Positions 52,831 to 61,854 of a stretch of DNA of 64,000 bases are shown here, one piece after another. The translations under genes and the position numbers were made by a program. A model generated the notes under the pieces. That model ran no database searches. It worked only from the letters and a program-made list of their open reading frames with translations, and was not told the DNA's origin. Each line of letters begins with the position of its first letter. Positions within the stretch are counted from its first letter, which is position 1. The stretch comes from Variovorax dokdonensis (GTDB lineage: Bacteria > Pseudomonadota > Gammaproteobacteria > Burkholderiales > Burkholderiaceae_C): the NCBI RefSeq assembly GCF_030316895.1, contig NZ_JASZYV010000006.1, positions 1 to 64,000 on the forward strand. Direction: 5' to 3'.

Positions 52831-54338
52831 ACACCTCCAGCGATTCGAACTCCCCTTCCGATCCAGGCACCGCCGCAGCGATGGCTGTCGCCGAGGCCGC
52901 CACTGCGATGCCCGCCGCCACGGTGGCGACCGCCGGCGCCGGACCACAGGCGCAACCGGCACCGCCGCCACCTCATCAGCCCACCGGCAGCACCGAGACC
53001 CGGCCGCTTTGGAAGACCTTCCTGGTCTTCCTGGCGCCGATGCTGCTGTCGAACATCCTGCAGTCGGCCTCGGGCACGCTCAACAACGTCTACATCGGGC
53101 AGATGATCGGCGTGAAAGCGCTGGCCGCCGTGTCGAGCTTCTTTCCGGTGATGTTCTTCTTCATCGCCTTCACGATCGGCCTGGGCGCCGGCGCGTCGGT
53201 GCTGATCGGACAAGCCTGGGGTGCCCGCAAGGCCGAGACGGCCCGCGCTGTCGCCGGCACCACGCTCACCGTCGGCGTGCTGTTCGCGCTGGTGGTCGCC
53301 ATCTTCGGGGGCTGGTTCACGCAGCCGATGCTCAGGGCGCTGGGAACACCGCCGGACATCCTGCCCGACGCCACCCGCTACGCCCGCATCATTCTTCTGG
53401 CCATGCCGGGGCTGTTCGTGTTCTTGCTGTCCACCGCCATGTTGCGCGGCGTCGGCGACACGGTCTCGCCGCTGTACACGCTGATGATCTCCACCGCCAC
53501 CGGCCTGGTGCTGACGCCCGCGCTCATTCGCGGCTGGTTCGGCCTGCCGCAGATGGGCGTCACCAGTGCGGCGTGGGCAACGGTCGTCGGCTTTGTCGCC
53601 GCGACGGCCTGGCTGGCTTTCCACCTGCGGCGCAAAGGCAGTCCGCTCGCGCCCGATGCGGACTTCGTGCGGCATCTGCGTATCCAGCCGCAGCTGCTCA
53701 AGGGCGTGCTGCGCGTGGGCGTGCCCACCGGGGTGCAGATGATCGTGGTGGCATCGGCGGAACTGGCGCTGCTGTCGTTCGTCAACGCTTTCGGATCGTC
53801 CGCGACTGCGGCCTACGGCGCGGTCAACCAGGTGGTGGCCTATGTGCAGTTCCCGGCCATCTCGATCGCCATCACTGCATCGATCCTCGGCGCGCAAGCC
53901 ATTGGCGCGGGGCGCAGCGAACGACTGGGCGCGATCACGCGCACGGCCTTGCTGATGAACCTGGTGCTGACCGGTTCGCTGGTGCTGCTGGGCTACCTGC
54001 TGTCGCGGCAGTTGATGGGTCTGTTCATCACCAGCGAGCCAGTGATCGAAGTGGCGCAGACGCTCCTTCACATCATGCTTTGGAGCTGCGTGATCTTCGG
54101 CATGGCCTCGGCGCTGTCGGGGATCATGCGCGCGAGCGGGTCCGTCCTGGTGCCCACGCTGATCTCGATCGGCTGCATCGTGGTTGTGGAGTTGCCGACC
54201 GCCTGGTTCATGAGTCAGCGGATCGGGCTCGATGGCGTGTGGGTCGCCTACCCGGTCGCCTTCAGCGCCATGCTCGTGCTGCAGGCCTTGTATTACCGCC
54301 TCGTTTGGCGCAAGAAGACCATCAAGACCTTGATCTGA
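52827..54338 (+). CDS. MATE-family multidrug efflux transporter
   Basis: A 503-residue inner-membrane antiporter with 12 predicted membrane segments, starting with FLVFLAPMLLSNILQSASGT, then GIGAGASVLIG-like and GVPTGVQMIVVASAELALLSF segments of the second half. The first 60 residues are Ala/Pro/Thr-rich and probably disordered. I place the start at GTG 52827, overlapping the upstream TGA as GTGA; GTG 52815 is also in frame. It exports cationic drugs in exchange for sodium or protons; substrate unknown. Confidence 0.92.
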   Translation: MNTSSDSNSPSDPGTAAAMAVAEAATAMPAATVATAGAGPQAQPAPPPPHQPTGSTETRPLWKTFLVFLAPMLLSNILQSASGTLNNVYIGQMIGVKALAAVSSFFPVMFFFIAFTIGLGAGASVLIGQAWGARKAETARAVAGTTLTVGVLFALVVAIFGGWFTQPMLRALGTPPDILPDATRYARIILLAMPGLFVFLLSTAMLRGVGDTVSPLYTLMISTATGLVLTPALIRGWFGLPQMGVTSAAWATVVGFVAATAWLAFHLRRKGSPLAPDADFVRHLRIQPQLLKGVLRVGVPTGVQMIVVASAELALLSFVNAFGSSATAAYGAVNQVVAYVQFPAISIAITASILGAQAIGAGRSERLGAITRTALLMNLVLTGSLVLLGYLLSRQLMGLFITSEPVIEVAQTLLHIMLWSCVIFGMASALSGIMRASGSVLVPTLISIGCIVVVELPTAWFMSQRIGLDGVWVAYPVAFSAMLVLQALYYRLVWRKKTIKTLI

Positions 54339-54340
54339 CG

Positions 54341-54359
54341 CCGGCCCGGCGCGGGCCGG
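54341..54359. terminator. GC-rich hairpin between convergent MATE and IclR genes
   Basis: CCGGCCCG and CGGGCCGG form an 8-bp perfect stem with a GCG loop immediately after the MATE stop. There is no T-run on either strand, so it may be a weak or factor-assisted terminator. Confidence 0.45.
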
Positions 54360-54365
54360 GCGCCC

Positions 54366-55166
54366 TCAGGTACGCGGCATGCGCTGGCCGATGGCTTGTG
54401 CCGCGGCCAGCAGCGCCGGCAGGAATTCGTCGCGCATCTGGGCCTCGCTCGTCCGGTTGGCCTGGCCGCTGATGTTGAGCGCTGCCACCGTCTTGCCCGA
54501 GCGATTGATCAGCGGCGCCGCGATCGAAATCAGCCCCTCCTCCAGTTCCTGATTGATCAGGCACCAGCCTTGTCGACGCACCTCGTGGATACGTTCGAGC
54601 AAGGTCTGGTCGTCCATCGCCGTGCGCGACGTGTAGCGCACGCGGGGCACGCGTGCCAGCCGCTCATGCAGTTCGCCGTCGGGCAGCGTCGCCAGCAGCA
54701 CACGGCCCATCGACGTCCAGAACGCCGGCAATCGCGAGCCGATGCCCAGGTTGGTGCTCATGATCTTGTGCGTCGGCACGCGCAGCACATAGACCACGTC
54801 CAGGCCATCCAGCACCGCGGCGGAGCTGGATTCCCGCACCTGCTCCACCAGGTCTTCCATGACCGGTTCGGCCAGGTTCCAGATGGGCAGCGAGGACAGG
54901 TAAGCGAAGCCAAGGTCCAGCAGCCGGGCCGTCGGCCGGAACAGGCGGCCGTCGCTTTCCACGTACCCCAGGTTCACCAGCGTGAGCAGGATGCGGCGTG
55001 CTCCCGCACGCGTGAGCCCGGTGCGCGAAGCCACCTCGCTGAGCGTCTGCTGTGGCGCCTGCGCGCTGAAGGACCGGATGACTTCCAGCCCCCGCGCAAA
55101 GGACTGGACATAGCTGTCGCTCGGCTTGGCTGTCGCCGTGACGTCTTTGGTTGGATCGGTGGCCAT
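54366..55166 (-). CDS. pcaR: IclR-family regulator, PcaR/PobR type
   Basis: A 266-residue regulator. The winged helix covers about residues 18-80 (YVQSFARGLEVIRSFSAQAP, LSEVASRTGLTRAGARRILLTL, LGYVESDGRLFRPTARLLDLG). The effector domain has FWTSMGRVLLATLP and INQELEEGLISIAAPL. The sequence style and the divergent pcaIJF genes identify it as the beta-ketoadipate pathway regulator, usually responding to 3-oxoadipate. A 16-bp palindrome lies in the shared promoter region. Confidence 0.88.
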   Translation of the reverse strand: MATDPTKDVTATAKPSDSYVQSFARGLEVIRSFSAQAPQQTLSEVASRTGLTRAGARRILLTLVNLGYVESDGRLFRPTARLLDLGFAYLSSLPIWNLAEPVMEDLVEQVRESSSAAVLDGLDVVYVLRVPTHKIMSTNLGIGSRLPAFWTSMGRVLLATLPDGELHERLARVPRVRYTSRTAMDDQTLLERIHEVRRQGWCLINQELEEGLISIAAPLINRSGKTVAALNISGQANRTSEAQMRDEFLPALLAAAQAIGQRMPRT

Positions 55167-55177
55167 GGTTGCAGGAC

Positions 55178-55206
55178 TATAATTCTTTTAGCGAACATGT
55201 GTTCGC
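55178..55206. promoter_or_regulatory. pcaR-pcaI divergent promoter with palindromic operator
   Basis: TATAAT at 55178-55183 is a perfect -10 hexamer on the plus strand but lacks a convincing -35. Eight bases further, GCGAACATGTGTTCGC (55191-55206) is an inverted repeat with perfect 7-bp arms. A half-site GAACATA follows at about 55212. PcaR-type proteins bind palindromes in this position, so this is the likely operator. Confidence 0.6.
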
Positions 55207-55238
55207 CTTTAGAACATATTTGATCGAAGGAGCGTGCA

Positions 55239-55940
55239 GTGATCGACAAGATTGCACCGTCCGTGGCCGACGCGCTTGCCCAAGTGCGTGACGGCTCCAC
55301 CGTGTTGATCGGCGGATTCGGTACCGCCGGCATCCCTTCCGAACTCATCGACGGGCTGATTGAACAGGGTGCGCGCGATCTCACGGTCGTGAACAACAAC
55401 GCCGGCAACGGCGACACCGGCCTGGCCGCCCTGCTGGCCGCCGGCCGCGTGCGCAAGATCATCTGCAGCTTTCCCCGCCAGGTCGACAGCCACGTGTTCG
55501 ACGGCCTTTATCGCAGCGGCAAGCTCGAGCTGGAACTCGTGCCGCAGGGCAACCTGGCCGAGCGCCTGCGGGCTGCCGGTGCCGGCATCGGCGCCTTCTT
55601 CTGCCCAACGGCCTACGGCACCGAACTGGCCAAGGGCAAGGAAACGCGCGAGATCGACGGCAAGCACTACGTGCTCGAATACCCCATCCATGGCGACGTG
55701 GCCTTGGTCAAGGCCGAACGCGGCGACCGTTGGGGCAACCTCGACTACCGCATGTCGGCGCGCAACTTCGGCCCGGTGATGGCCATGGCCGCACGCCACA
55801 CCATCGCCTCCGTCCACGAGATCGTGGACCTGGGCGCCCTCGACCCCGAAAGCATCGTCACACCGGGCATCTTCGTGCACCGGGTGGTGAAGGTTCCCCG
55901 CGTGGCCACCCAGGCCGCTGGTTTCAAGAAGGCGGCATGA
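55239..55940 (+). CDS. pcaI: 3-oxoadipate CoA-transferase subunit A
   Basis: A 233-residue alpha subunit that, with PcaJ, moves CoA from succinyl-CoA to 3-oxoadipate. GTG 55239 follows AAGGAG at good spacing. Motifs are DGSTVLIGGFGTAGIPSELI, TVVNNNAGNGDTGLAALL and KIICSFPRQVDS. It is first in the pcaIJF operon and divergent from pcaR. Confidence 0.94.
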   Translation: MIDKIAPSVADALAQVRDGSTVLIGGFGTAGIPSELIDGLIEQGARDLTVVNNNAGNGDTGLAALLAAGRVRKIICSFPRQVDSHVFDGLYRSGKLELELVPQGNLAERLRAAGAGIGAFFCPTAYGTELAKGKETREIDGKHYVLEYPIHGDVALVKAERGDRWGNLDYRMSARNFGPVMAMAARHTIASVHEIVDLGALDPESIVTPGIFVHRVVKVPRVATQAAGFKKAA

Positions 55941-56587
55941 GCATGACCTACACCAGACGCAGCAAGGACGAACTGGCGCGCCGCGTAGCGCAGGACATTC
56001 CCGACGGCGCCTACGTCAACCTGGGCATCGGCCAGCCCACGCTCGTGGCCAACCACATCCCCGCCGGTCGCGAGGTGATCCTGCAAAGCGAGAACGGCAT
56101 CCTGGGCATGGGCCCGGCGCCCGCGGCGGGGCAGGAAGACTACGACCTCATCAACGCCGGCAAGCAGCCCGTGACACTGCTGCCGGGCGGTGCGTTCTTC
56201 CACCACGCCGACAGCTTCGCGATGATGCGCGGCGGCCACCTCGACATCTGCGTCCTGGGTGCCTTCCAGGTCTCGGCGACGGGTGATCTGGCCAACTGGA
56301 GCACCGGCGAAGCCGGCTCGATTCCTGCCGTCGGCGGCGCCATGGACCTGGCGATCGGCGCCAAGCAGACCTGGGTCATGATGGACCTGCTCACGAAGCA
56401 AGGGCAGAGCAAGATCGTTGCGCACTGCACCTATCCGCTGACCGGGCTTGCCTGCGTCAAGCGCATCTACACCGACCTCGCCACCCTCGCCTGCACGCCC
56501 GAGGGCCTGCAACTGGTCGACATGGTCGAAGGCCTTTCCATTCCGGAACTCGAACAGTTGATCGGCCTGCCGATCCTGCCCGCCTGA
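55937..56587 (+). CDS. pcaJ: 3-oxoadipate CoA-transferase subunit B
   Basis: A 216-residue beta subunit. The catalytic Glu is in ILQSENGILGMGP, the nucleotide-like loop in YVNLGIGQPTLVANHIP and the family tail in EGLSIPELEQLIGLPIL. The ATG overlaps the pcaI stop by four bases, as is usual for the heteromeric enzyme. Confidence 0.95.
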   Translation: MSMTYTRRSKDELARRVAQDIPDGAYVNLGIGQPTLVANHIPAGREVILQSENGILGMGPAPAAGQEDYDLINAGKQPVTLLPGGAFFHHADSFAMMRGGHLDICVLGAFQVSATGDLANWSTGEAGSIPAVGGAMDLAIGAKQTWVMMDLLTKQGQSKIVAHCTYPLTGLACVKRIYTDLATLACTPEGLQLVDMVEGLSIPELEQLIGLPILPA

Positions 56588-56610
56588 CCACCACCCAAGG
56601 AGACGAAACC

Positions 56611-57816
56611 ATGAGCCAACAAGCTTTCATTTGCGACGCCATCCGCACGCCTTTCGGGCGCTACGGCGGCGCGCTGTCTTCCGTGCGCACCGACGACCTG
56701 GGCGCCATTCCGATCAAGGCGCTGATGGCGCGCAACCCGCAGGTCGACTGGACCGCCATCGACGACGTGCTCTACGGCTGCGCCAACCAGGCCGGCGAAG
56801 ACAACCGCAACGTCGCGCGGATGGCGGCGCTCCTGGCCGGCCTGCCCATCGACGTGCCCGGCGCCACCATCAACCGCCTGTGCGGCTCCGGCCTCGACGC
56901 CGTGGGCTCGGCCGCGCGTGCCATCAAGGCGGGCGAAGCCGGCCTCATGATCGCCGGCGGCGTGGAAAGCATGAGCCGCGCTCCGTTCGTCATGCCCAAG
57001 GCCGAGACGGCATTCAGCCGCGCCAACGCGGTGTACGACACCACCATCGGCTGGCGTTTCGTCAACAAGCTGATGAAGGCGCAGTACGGCGTCGACTCCA
57101 TGCCCGAGACGGCCGAAAACGTGGCGGACGACCACAAGATCGAGCGCGAGGCCCAGGACCGGATGGCGCTGGCCAGCCAGAAGAAGGCCGTGGCCGCGCA
57201 ACAGGCCGGCCATCTGGCACGCGAAATCACGCCGGTCACCATCGCCCAGAAGAAAGGTGATCCGCTGGTTGTCGACAAGGATGAGCATCCCCGCGACACC
57301 AGCCTCGAGGCGCTCGCCAAGCTCAAGGGCGTGGTCCGCCCGGATGGCTCCGTAACCGCCGGCAACGCCAGCGGCGTGAACGACGGCGCGTGCGCGCTGC
57401 TGCTCGCCAGCGAAGTGCAGGCCAGCAAGAACGGCCTCACGCCGAAGGCGCGCGTGGTCGGCATGGCCACGGCCGGCGTGGCCCCGCGCGTGATGGGCAT
57501 CGGCCCGGCGCCGGCCACGCAGAAGGTGCTGGCCCAGGCTGGCCTGACGCTGGCGCAGATGGACGTGATCGAACTCAACGAAGCCTTCGCCGCGCAAGGC
57601 ATCGCCGTGCTGCGCATGCTGGGCCTCGCGGACGACGACGAGCGTGTCAACGCCTGGGGCGGCGCCATCGCGCTGGGGCATCCGCTCGGTGCCAGCGGCG
57701 CCCGCCTGGCGACCACCGCCGTCAACCGGCTGCACGCCACCGGCGGCCGCTATGCGCTGTGCACCATGTGCATCGGCGTGGGCCAGGGCATCGCCGTGAT
57801 CCTGGAGCGCGTGTGA
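56611..57816 (+). CDS. pcaF: Beta-ketoadipyl-CoA thiolase
   Basis: A 401-residue thiolase that splits 3-oxoadipyl-CoA into succinyl-CoA and acetyl-CoA. The nucleophile Cys is in TINRLCGSGLDAVGSA (about residue 91), His in NEAFAAQ and GHPLGASGAR, and the second Cys in CTMCIGVGQG. CAAGGAGACG precedes the ATG. Its TGA overlaps the GTG of the SDR gene. Confidence 0.95.
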   Translation: MSQQAFICDAIRTPFGRYGGALSSVRTDDLGAIPIKALMARNPQVDWTAIDDVLYGCANQAGEDNRNVARMAALLAGLPIDVPGATINRLCGSGLDAVGSAARAIKAGEAGLMIAGGVESMSRAPFVMPKAETAFSRANAVYDTTIGWRFVNKLMKAQYGVDSMPETAENVADDHKIEREAQDRMALASQKKAVAAQQAGHLAREITPVTIAQKKGDPLVVDKDEHPRDTSLEALAKLKGVVRPDGSVTAGNASGVNDGACALLLASEVQASKNGLTPKARVVGMATAGVAPRVMGIGPAPATQKVLAQAGLTLAQMDVIELNEAFAAQGIAVLRMLGLADDDERVNAWGGAIALGHPLGASGARLATTAVNRLHATGGRYALCTMCIGVGQGIAVILERV

Positions 57817-58550
57817 GCATTGAAGCCGGCACCCCCGTCACCGTCGTCTCAGGCGCCAGCAACGGCATTGGCCGCGCCATCGCCGAAGCACTGCTCGCGC
57901 AGGGCCGCACGGTGGTCAATCTCGACCATGCCCTGCCCCAATGGGAGCACTCACGGCTGGCGTCGTTCCAGGCCGACCTGACCAGCGAAGAGGCAACGCG
58001 GCGCGCGGCGCAAGACATCGCGGCCCGCTTCAACGTGACGGCCCTCGTCAACAACGCCGGCGCCACCCGGCCCGGCACGATCGACACGGCCACCACCGGC
58101 CAGCTCGACGACGTGGTGGGTCTGCACCTGCGCGCGCCGATGCTGCTGGTGCAAGCCTTCCTGCCCACGCTGCGCGCCTGCGGCGAGGGGCGGATCGTCA
58201 ACATGTCGTCGCGCGCGGCGCTGGGCAAGGGCGAGCGCATCGTCTATTCGGCCACCAAGGCCGGCTTGATCGGACTTACCCGCACCCTGGCCATGGAGCT
58301 GGGCCGCGACGCCATCACCGTCAACGCGATCGGGCCGGGGCCGATCGCCACCGAGTTGTTCCGCCAGAGCAACCCCGAAGGCGCTCCGCAGACGGAACGC
58401 ATCCTCAAGAGCATTGCCGTGGGCCGCATGGGCACGCCGGAAGACGTCGCGCGCGCCGTGCTGTTCTTCCTGGCGCCCGAGAACGGCTTCGTCACCGGCC
58501 AGGTGCTCTACGTGTGCGGCGGAACCACCCTGGGCGTGGCGCCCGTCTGA
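57813..58550 (+). CDS. SDR-family oxidoreductase in the pca operon
   Basis: A 245-residue short-chain dehydrogenase. The cofactor loop is VTVVSGASNGIGRAIAEAL, NNAG follows at about residue 77, and the catalytic Ser and Tyr-x-x-x-Lys are in NMSSRAALG and VYSATKAGLIG. The C-terminal CGGTTLGVAP is typical. The start is GTG 57813, overlapping pcaF. SDR genes are not core members of pcaIJF operons, so it may feed a hydroxylated or cyclic precursor into the pathway. This is inference. Confidence 0.9.
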   Translation: MSIEAGTPVTVVSGASNGIGRAIAEALLAQGRTVVNLDHALPQWEHSRLASFQADLTSEEATRRAAQDIAARFNVTALVNNAGATRPGTIDTATTGQLDDVVGLHLRAPMLLVQAFLPTLRACGEGRIVNMSSRAALGKGERIVYSATKAGLIGLTRTLAMELGRDAITVNAIGPGPIATELFRQSNPEGAPQTERILKSIAVGRMGTPEDVARAVLFFLAPENGFVTGQVLYVCGGTTLGVAPV

Positions 58551-58598
58551 GTGCGCCGCCCGCCTTTCTCATCACTATTCCAAGGAGTCAAATTTCTC

Positions 58599-59588
58599 AT
58601 GAGCCGCAACCTGCCTACCCGCCGCTTCGCCCTGGCCGCCATCGCCAGCGCGGCAGCCGCCATGCTTCCGTTCTCTGCTGCGGCTGACAACTTCCCGAGC
58701 AAGCCCATCACCATCATCGTGCCGTTCGCGGCCGGTGGCACCACCGACATCCTGGCTCGCATCGTGGGCCAGGCCCTGGGCGCCGACCTGGGCCAGAGCG
58801 TGGTGATCGACAACCGCGCCGGTGCGGGCGGCAACATCGGCGGCCAGCTGGCCGCGCGCTCGCCGGCCGACGGTTACACGCTGTTCATGGGCACCGTGGG
58901 CACCCATGCGATCAACGAATCGCTGTACAAGAAGATGCCCTTCGACCCGATCAAGGACTTTGCGCCGCTGTCGCGCGTCGCCACGGTGCCGAACCTGCTC
59001 GTGGCCAATCCTGCGCAGCCGTTCAAGACCGTGCCCGAGCTGATCGCGTATGCCAAGGCCAACCCCGGCAAGGTGAACTTCGGCTCGTCGGGCAGCGGCA
59101 GCTCGATCCACCTGTCGGGTGAGCTGTTCAAGTCGATGGCCAAGGTCGACATGGTCCACATCCCCTATCGCGGCAGCGCTCCGGCCGTGAACGACCTGCT
59201 GGGCAACCAGATCGCCATCATGTTCGACAACATGCCTTCGGCCATCCAGCACGTGCGTGCCGGCAAGCTGCGTCCCATTGCCGTGACGACCGCCAAGCGC
59301 TCGCCCGAGCTGCCCGACGTGCCGACGATCGCCGAAGCCGGCGTGCCCGGCTACGAGGCCACGTCATGGTTCGGGCTGTTCGCTCCCGCCGGCACGCCTG
59401 CGCCCATCGTTGCCCAGCTCAACAAGTCCCTGGTCAAGGTGCTGAACCAGCCCGAGGTGAAGCAGAAGATCGCCGCTCAGGGCGGCGACGTGGTTGCCGA
59501 GACGCCCGAGCAGTTCGCTGCCTTCATCAAGGCCGAGACGCTCAAGTGGAGCAAGGTGGTCAAGGAGTCGGGCGCCAGCGTCGACTGA
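58599..59588 (+). CDS. Bug-family (TctC) receptor
   Basis: A 329-residue exported receptor, last gene of the pca operon. The signal peptide ends SAAADN; FPSKPITIIVPFAAGGTTDILARI, DNRAGAGGNIGG, PADGYTLFMG and PYRGSAPAVNDLLG are standard. CAAGGAGTC lies before the ATG. Its linkage to pcaIJF suggests a ligand that enters the 3-oxoadipate route, such as an aromatic acid or dicarboxylate. Confidence 0.93.
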   Translation: MSRNLPTRRFALAAIASAAAAMLPFSAAADNFPSKPITIIVPFAAGGTTDILARIVGQALGADLGQSVVIDNRAGAGGNIGGQLAARSPADGYTLFMGTVGTHAINESLYKKMPFDPIKDFAPLSRVATVPNLLVANPAQPFKTVPELIAYAKANPGKVNFGSSGSGSSIHLSGELFKSMAKVDMVHIPYRGSAPAVNDLLGNQIAIMFDNMPSAIQHVRAGKLRPIAVTTAKRSPELPDVPTIAEAGVPGYEATSWFGLFAPAGTPAPIVAQLNKSLVKVLNQPEVKQKIAAQGGDVVAETPEQFAAFIKAETLKWSKVVKESGASVD

Positions 59589-59590
59589 GT

Positions 59591-60595
59591 TCAGGCGGCC
59601 GGTGCGCCGCCGCTGCCCACGTTCACCACCAGGCGGCCGCGGATCTTGCCGGCCAGGATGTCGGCGGCGGCCTGGGGCGCGTCGGACAGCGCGATCTCTT
59701 TCGTGATGGCATCGAGCTTCGACAGGTCGAGGTCTTTCGCCAGGCGGCCCCAGGCTTCCTGGCGCAGCGCCTGCGGTGCCATCACGCTGTCGATGCCGTA
59801 GAGCGTGACGCCGCGCAGGATGAAGGGCGCGACCGTCGCCGGAAAATCCATGCCCTGCGCCAGTCCGCAGGCCGCGACGGCGCCCCGATAGCGCGTGGTC
59901 GCGCAGGCATTGGCCAGCGTGTGGCTGCCCACCGAGTCGACCACGCCCGCCCAGCGCTCCTTGCCCAGGGGCTTGCCGGGCGCGGACAGCTCGGCGCGGT
60001 CGATCACCTCGGCGGCGCCCAGGGCCTTCAGATGTTCGGCTTCGGCCATGCGGCCGGTCGACGCCACCACCCGGAACCCGAGCTTCGAAAGCAGCGCAAT
60101 GGCCACGCTGCCCACGCCACCGTTCGCGCCGGTGACGAGCACATCGCCGTCGGCCGGCTTCAGGCCGTGCCGTTCGAGGGCCATCACGCAAAGCATGGCG
60201 GTGTAGCCGGCCGTGCCGATGGCCATGGCCTGCCGCGTGCTCAACCCGTCCGGCAGGGCCACCAGCCAATCCCCCTTGACCCGCGCGACCTGCGACAAGC
60301 CGCCGCTGTGCGTCTCGCCGACCCCCCAGCCGTTGAGAATCACGCGATCGCCCGGCTTCCACTTCTCATGCGTGCTTTGCTGCACCACGCCGGAAAAGTC
60401 GATGCCGGCCACCAGCGGGAACTTGCGCACCACCGGCGACTTGCCGGTGATGGCCAATCCGTCCTTGTAGTTGATGGTGGAGTACTGCACGCCGACGGTG
60501 ACATCGCCTTCGGGCAGATCGCTGTCCGCCAGGGAGCGCACGGCTGCGCGGTAGCCGGCGTCGTCCTTGTCGATCACGAGGGCCTGGAACGTCAT
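59591..60595 (-). CDS. AcuI/YhdH-type acrylyl-CoA reductase family protein
   Basis: A 334-residue zinc-free medium-chain reductase. Landmarks are [49 protein letters not shown], the NADPH loop [20 protein letters not shown] and [21 protein letters not shown]. The AcuI group reduces acrylyl-CoA to propionyl-CoA and protects against reactive enoyl-CoA esters. It ends 3 bp from the Bug stop on the other strand and is separate from the pca operon. Confidence 0.92.
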   Translation of the reverse strand: MTFQALVIDKDDAGYRAAVRSLADSDLPEGDVTVGVQYSTINYKDGLAITGKSPVVRKFPLVAGIDFSGVVQQSTHEKWKPGDRVILNGWGVGETHSGGLSQVARVKGDWLVALPDGLSTRQAMAIGTAGYTAMLCVMALERHGLKPADGDVLVTGANGGVGSVAIALLSKLGFRVVASTGRMAEAEHLKALGAAEVIDRAELSAPGKPLGKERWAGVVDSVGSHTLANACATTRYRGAVAACGLAQGMDFPATVAPFILRGVTLYGIDSVMAPQALRQEAWGRLAKDLDLSKLDAITKEIALSDAPQAAADILAGKIRGRLVVNVGSGGAPAA

Positions 60596-60650
60596 GGGAT
60601 CTCCTTCATCGGTTCATTGGAAGAATTCGGTGCGCGCGATGACTTCGTCG

Positions 60651-61403
60651 CTATTGGAGCAGCTTGCGCGACTTCGGCGCGCCCTTGGCGGCCGGCTTGC
60701 GATCTGGCGCTGCCGATGATGTCGCGGCGCCGCCCAGGCGCGCCTGGTGCTCGAAGGCGGCTTGCAGCACGGGGCGGGCCCATTCGGGCGTGGCGCGCAG
60801 TGCCTGCGCATCGCCCGGCCCCGGAAAGCGCACCAGGCCGCCCTGCACGTCGAGCAGGAGCACCGGGTCGGCGATCGGCTGGCCGGGCGCCACTTCGACG
60901 CTGTTGTCGAACACCTGCAGGCGGGCCAGATGCGGCATCAGGCGGATGAGGTTGAGGCGCGAAGCCGTCCATCGCTCGCGGATCTTGTCGGTCGGAATGT
61001 CGTGGCCACCCTGCTCCACCCTCGCTTTCACCCGCTTCAGGTGGTGCTCGACGCTGGCCAGCCCGCAATAGATCATCACCACGTCGTGCGTGCTGGCGGC
61101 CTGCGCCAGCAACTGCGGGATGGTGTTGGCGCCCAAGGTCGTTTCGAAGGCAAAGTTCTGGCCGTTGGCCATTGCCGCCTCCAGGCGCGTGCGTCCCTGC
61201 TGCCAAGCCCGGGCATTGGCTTCCTGGATCGGCAGGCCGAGTGCGGCGACCAGCTCGCGGGCATGGGTGTCGGGGTTGAACCAGGTCAGGCCATGTTCCG
61301 CCAGCAGCGCGCCACCGACGGAGCTTTTGCCGGCGCCATTGACACCCGCCAGCACGAAGATGAAAGGCCGCGCCTTTCGCGCAGCGCGCGGCGCACGCGC
61401 CAT
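60651..61403 (-). CDS. Zeta-toxin-like P-loop kinase (toxin of a TA pair)
   Basis: A 250-residue protein of the zeta-toxin/COG4185 family. The P-loop is FVLAGVNGAGKSSVGG (about residues 15-30), then FNPDTHARELV and FAFETTLGA, the segments that contact the UDP-sugar in zeta toxins, and RIxxR-type IRERWTASRLNL. A basic Ala/Lys/Arg tail of about 40 residues follows. Zeta toxins phosphorylate UDP-N-acetylglucosamine and block wall synthesis. The ATG overlaps the antitoxin stop as TGATG, so antitoxin precedes toxin in the usual way. Confidence 0.88.
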   Translation of the reverse strand: MARAPRAARKARPFIFVLAGVNGAGKSSVGGALLAEHGLTWFNPDTHARELVAALGLPIQEANARAWQQGRTRLEAAMANGQNFAFETTLGANTIPQLLAQAASTHDVVMIYCGLASVEHHLKRVKARVEQGGHDIPTDKIRERWTASRLNLIRLMPHLARLQVFDNSVEVAPGQPIADPVLLLDVQGGLVRFPGPGDAQALRATPEWARPVLQAAFEHQARLGGAATSSAAPDRKPAAKGAPKSRKLLQ

Positions 61404-61756
61404 CAGAACGTGGCGCCTGCCTTGGGTCGCTTGCCGCCCAGGCGACCCCGGGATTCGAACAGCGCATCGACGCGCCGCGCCGCATCCGGCTGCTGCAAGG
61501 CCGCCAGGCGCTCGTCGAAACGCTGTGACAGCTCATCGAGCTGATTGCGCTCGCGCGCGCGCAGGGCCTGCAGGTCTTCGCTCAACTGCTGGTACATGGC
61601 GGCGTCGAGCAGCACCATCTCGACCGAGGCATGGTTCGTGATGGCCACGCTGCCGTTCTGGCGCACCTGGCGCACCACGTCGCCCCACTTGTTCTTGACC
61701 TGCGACGCGTTCTGGCGCGGCAGAAGTTCGAGGCTGGGCAATACGGTGGTGGTCAT
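61403..61756 (-). CDS. Phd/YefM-type antitoxin
   Basis: A 117-residue protein. Residues about 14-60 match the Phd/YefM DNA-binding fold (NASQVKNKWGDVVRQVRQNG, VAITNHASVEMVLLDAAMY), followed by a charged coiled-coil-like segment (LRARERNQLDELSQRFDERL) suited to binding the toxin. Zeta toxins usually pair with epsilon antitoxins; this partner type is uncommon. The start is ATG 61756, with CAAAGGGAATCACC upstream. Palindromes upstream of it fit autoregulation. Confidence 0.85.
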   Translation of the reverse strand: MTTTVLPSLELLPRQNASQVKNKWGDVVRQVRQNGSVAITNHASVEMVLLDAAMYQQLSEDLQALRARERNQLDELSQRFDERLAALQQPDAARRVDALFESRGRLGGKRPKAGATF

Positions 61757-61785
61757 GGTGATTCCCTTTGGAGTAGGTCCATTAT

Positions 61786-61826
61786 GGCAAAAATGGACAT
61801 TTATTCCCAGGTATGGCCATTTTGCC
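61786..61826. promoter_or_regulatory. Palindromic operator region of the toxin-antitoxin operon
   Basis: GGCAAAAATGG (61786-61796) and CCATTTTGCC (61817-61826) form a 10-bp inverted repeat with one bulge, and the smaller dyad AAATG-GA-CATTT lies inside it (61791-61802). It sits 30-70 bp before the antitoxin start, where Phd-type antitoxins bind. Confidence 0.55.
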
Positions 61827-61854
61827 GGATGCGTCCCTGGCACCCGGCCGGAAA

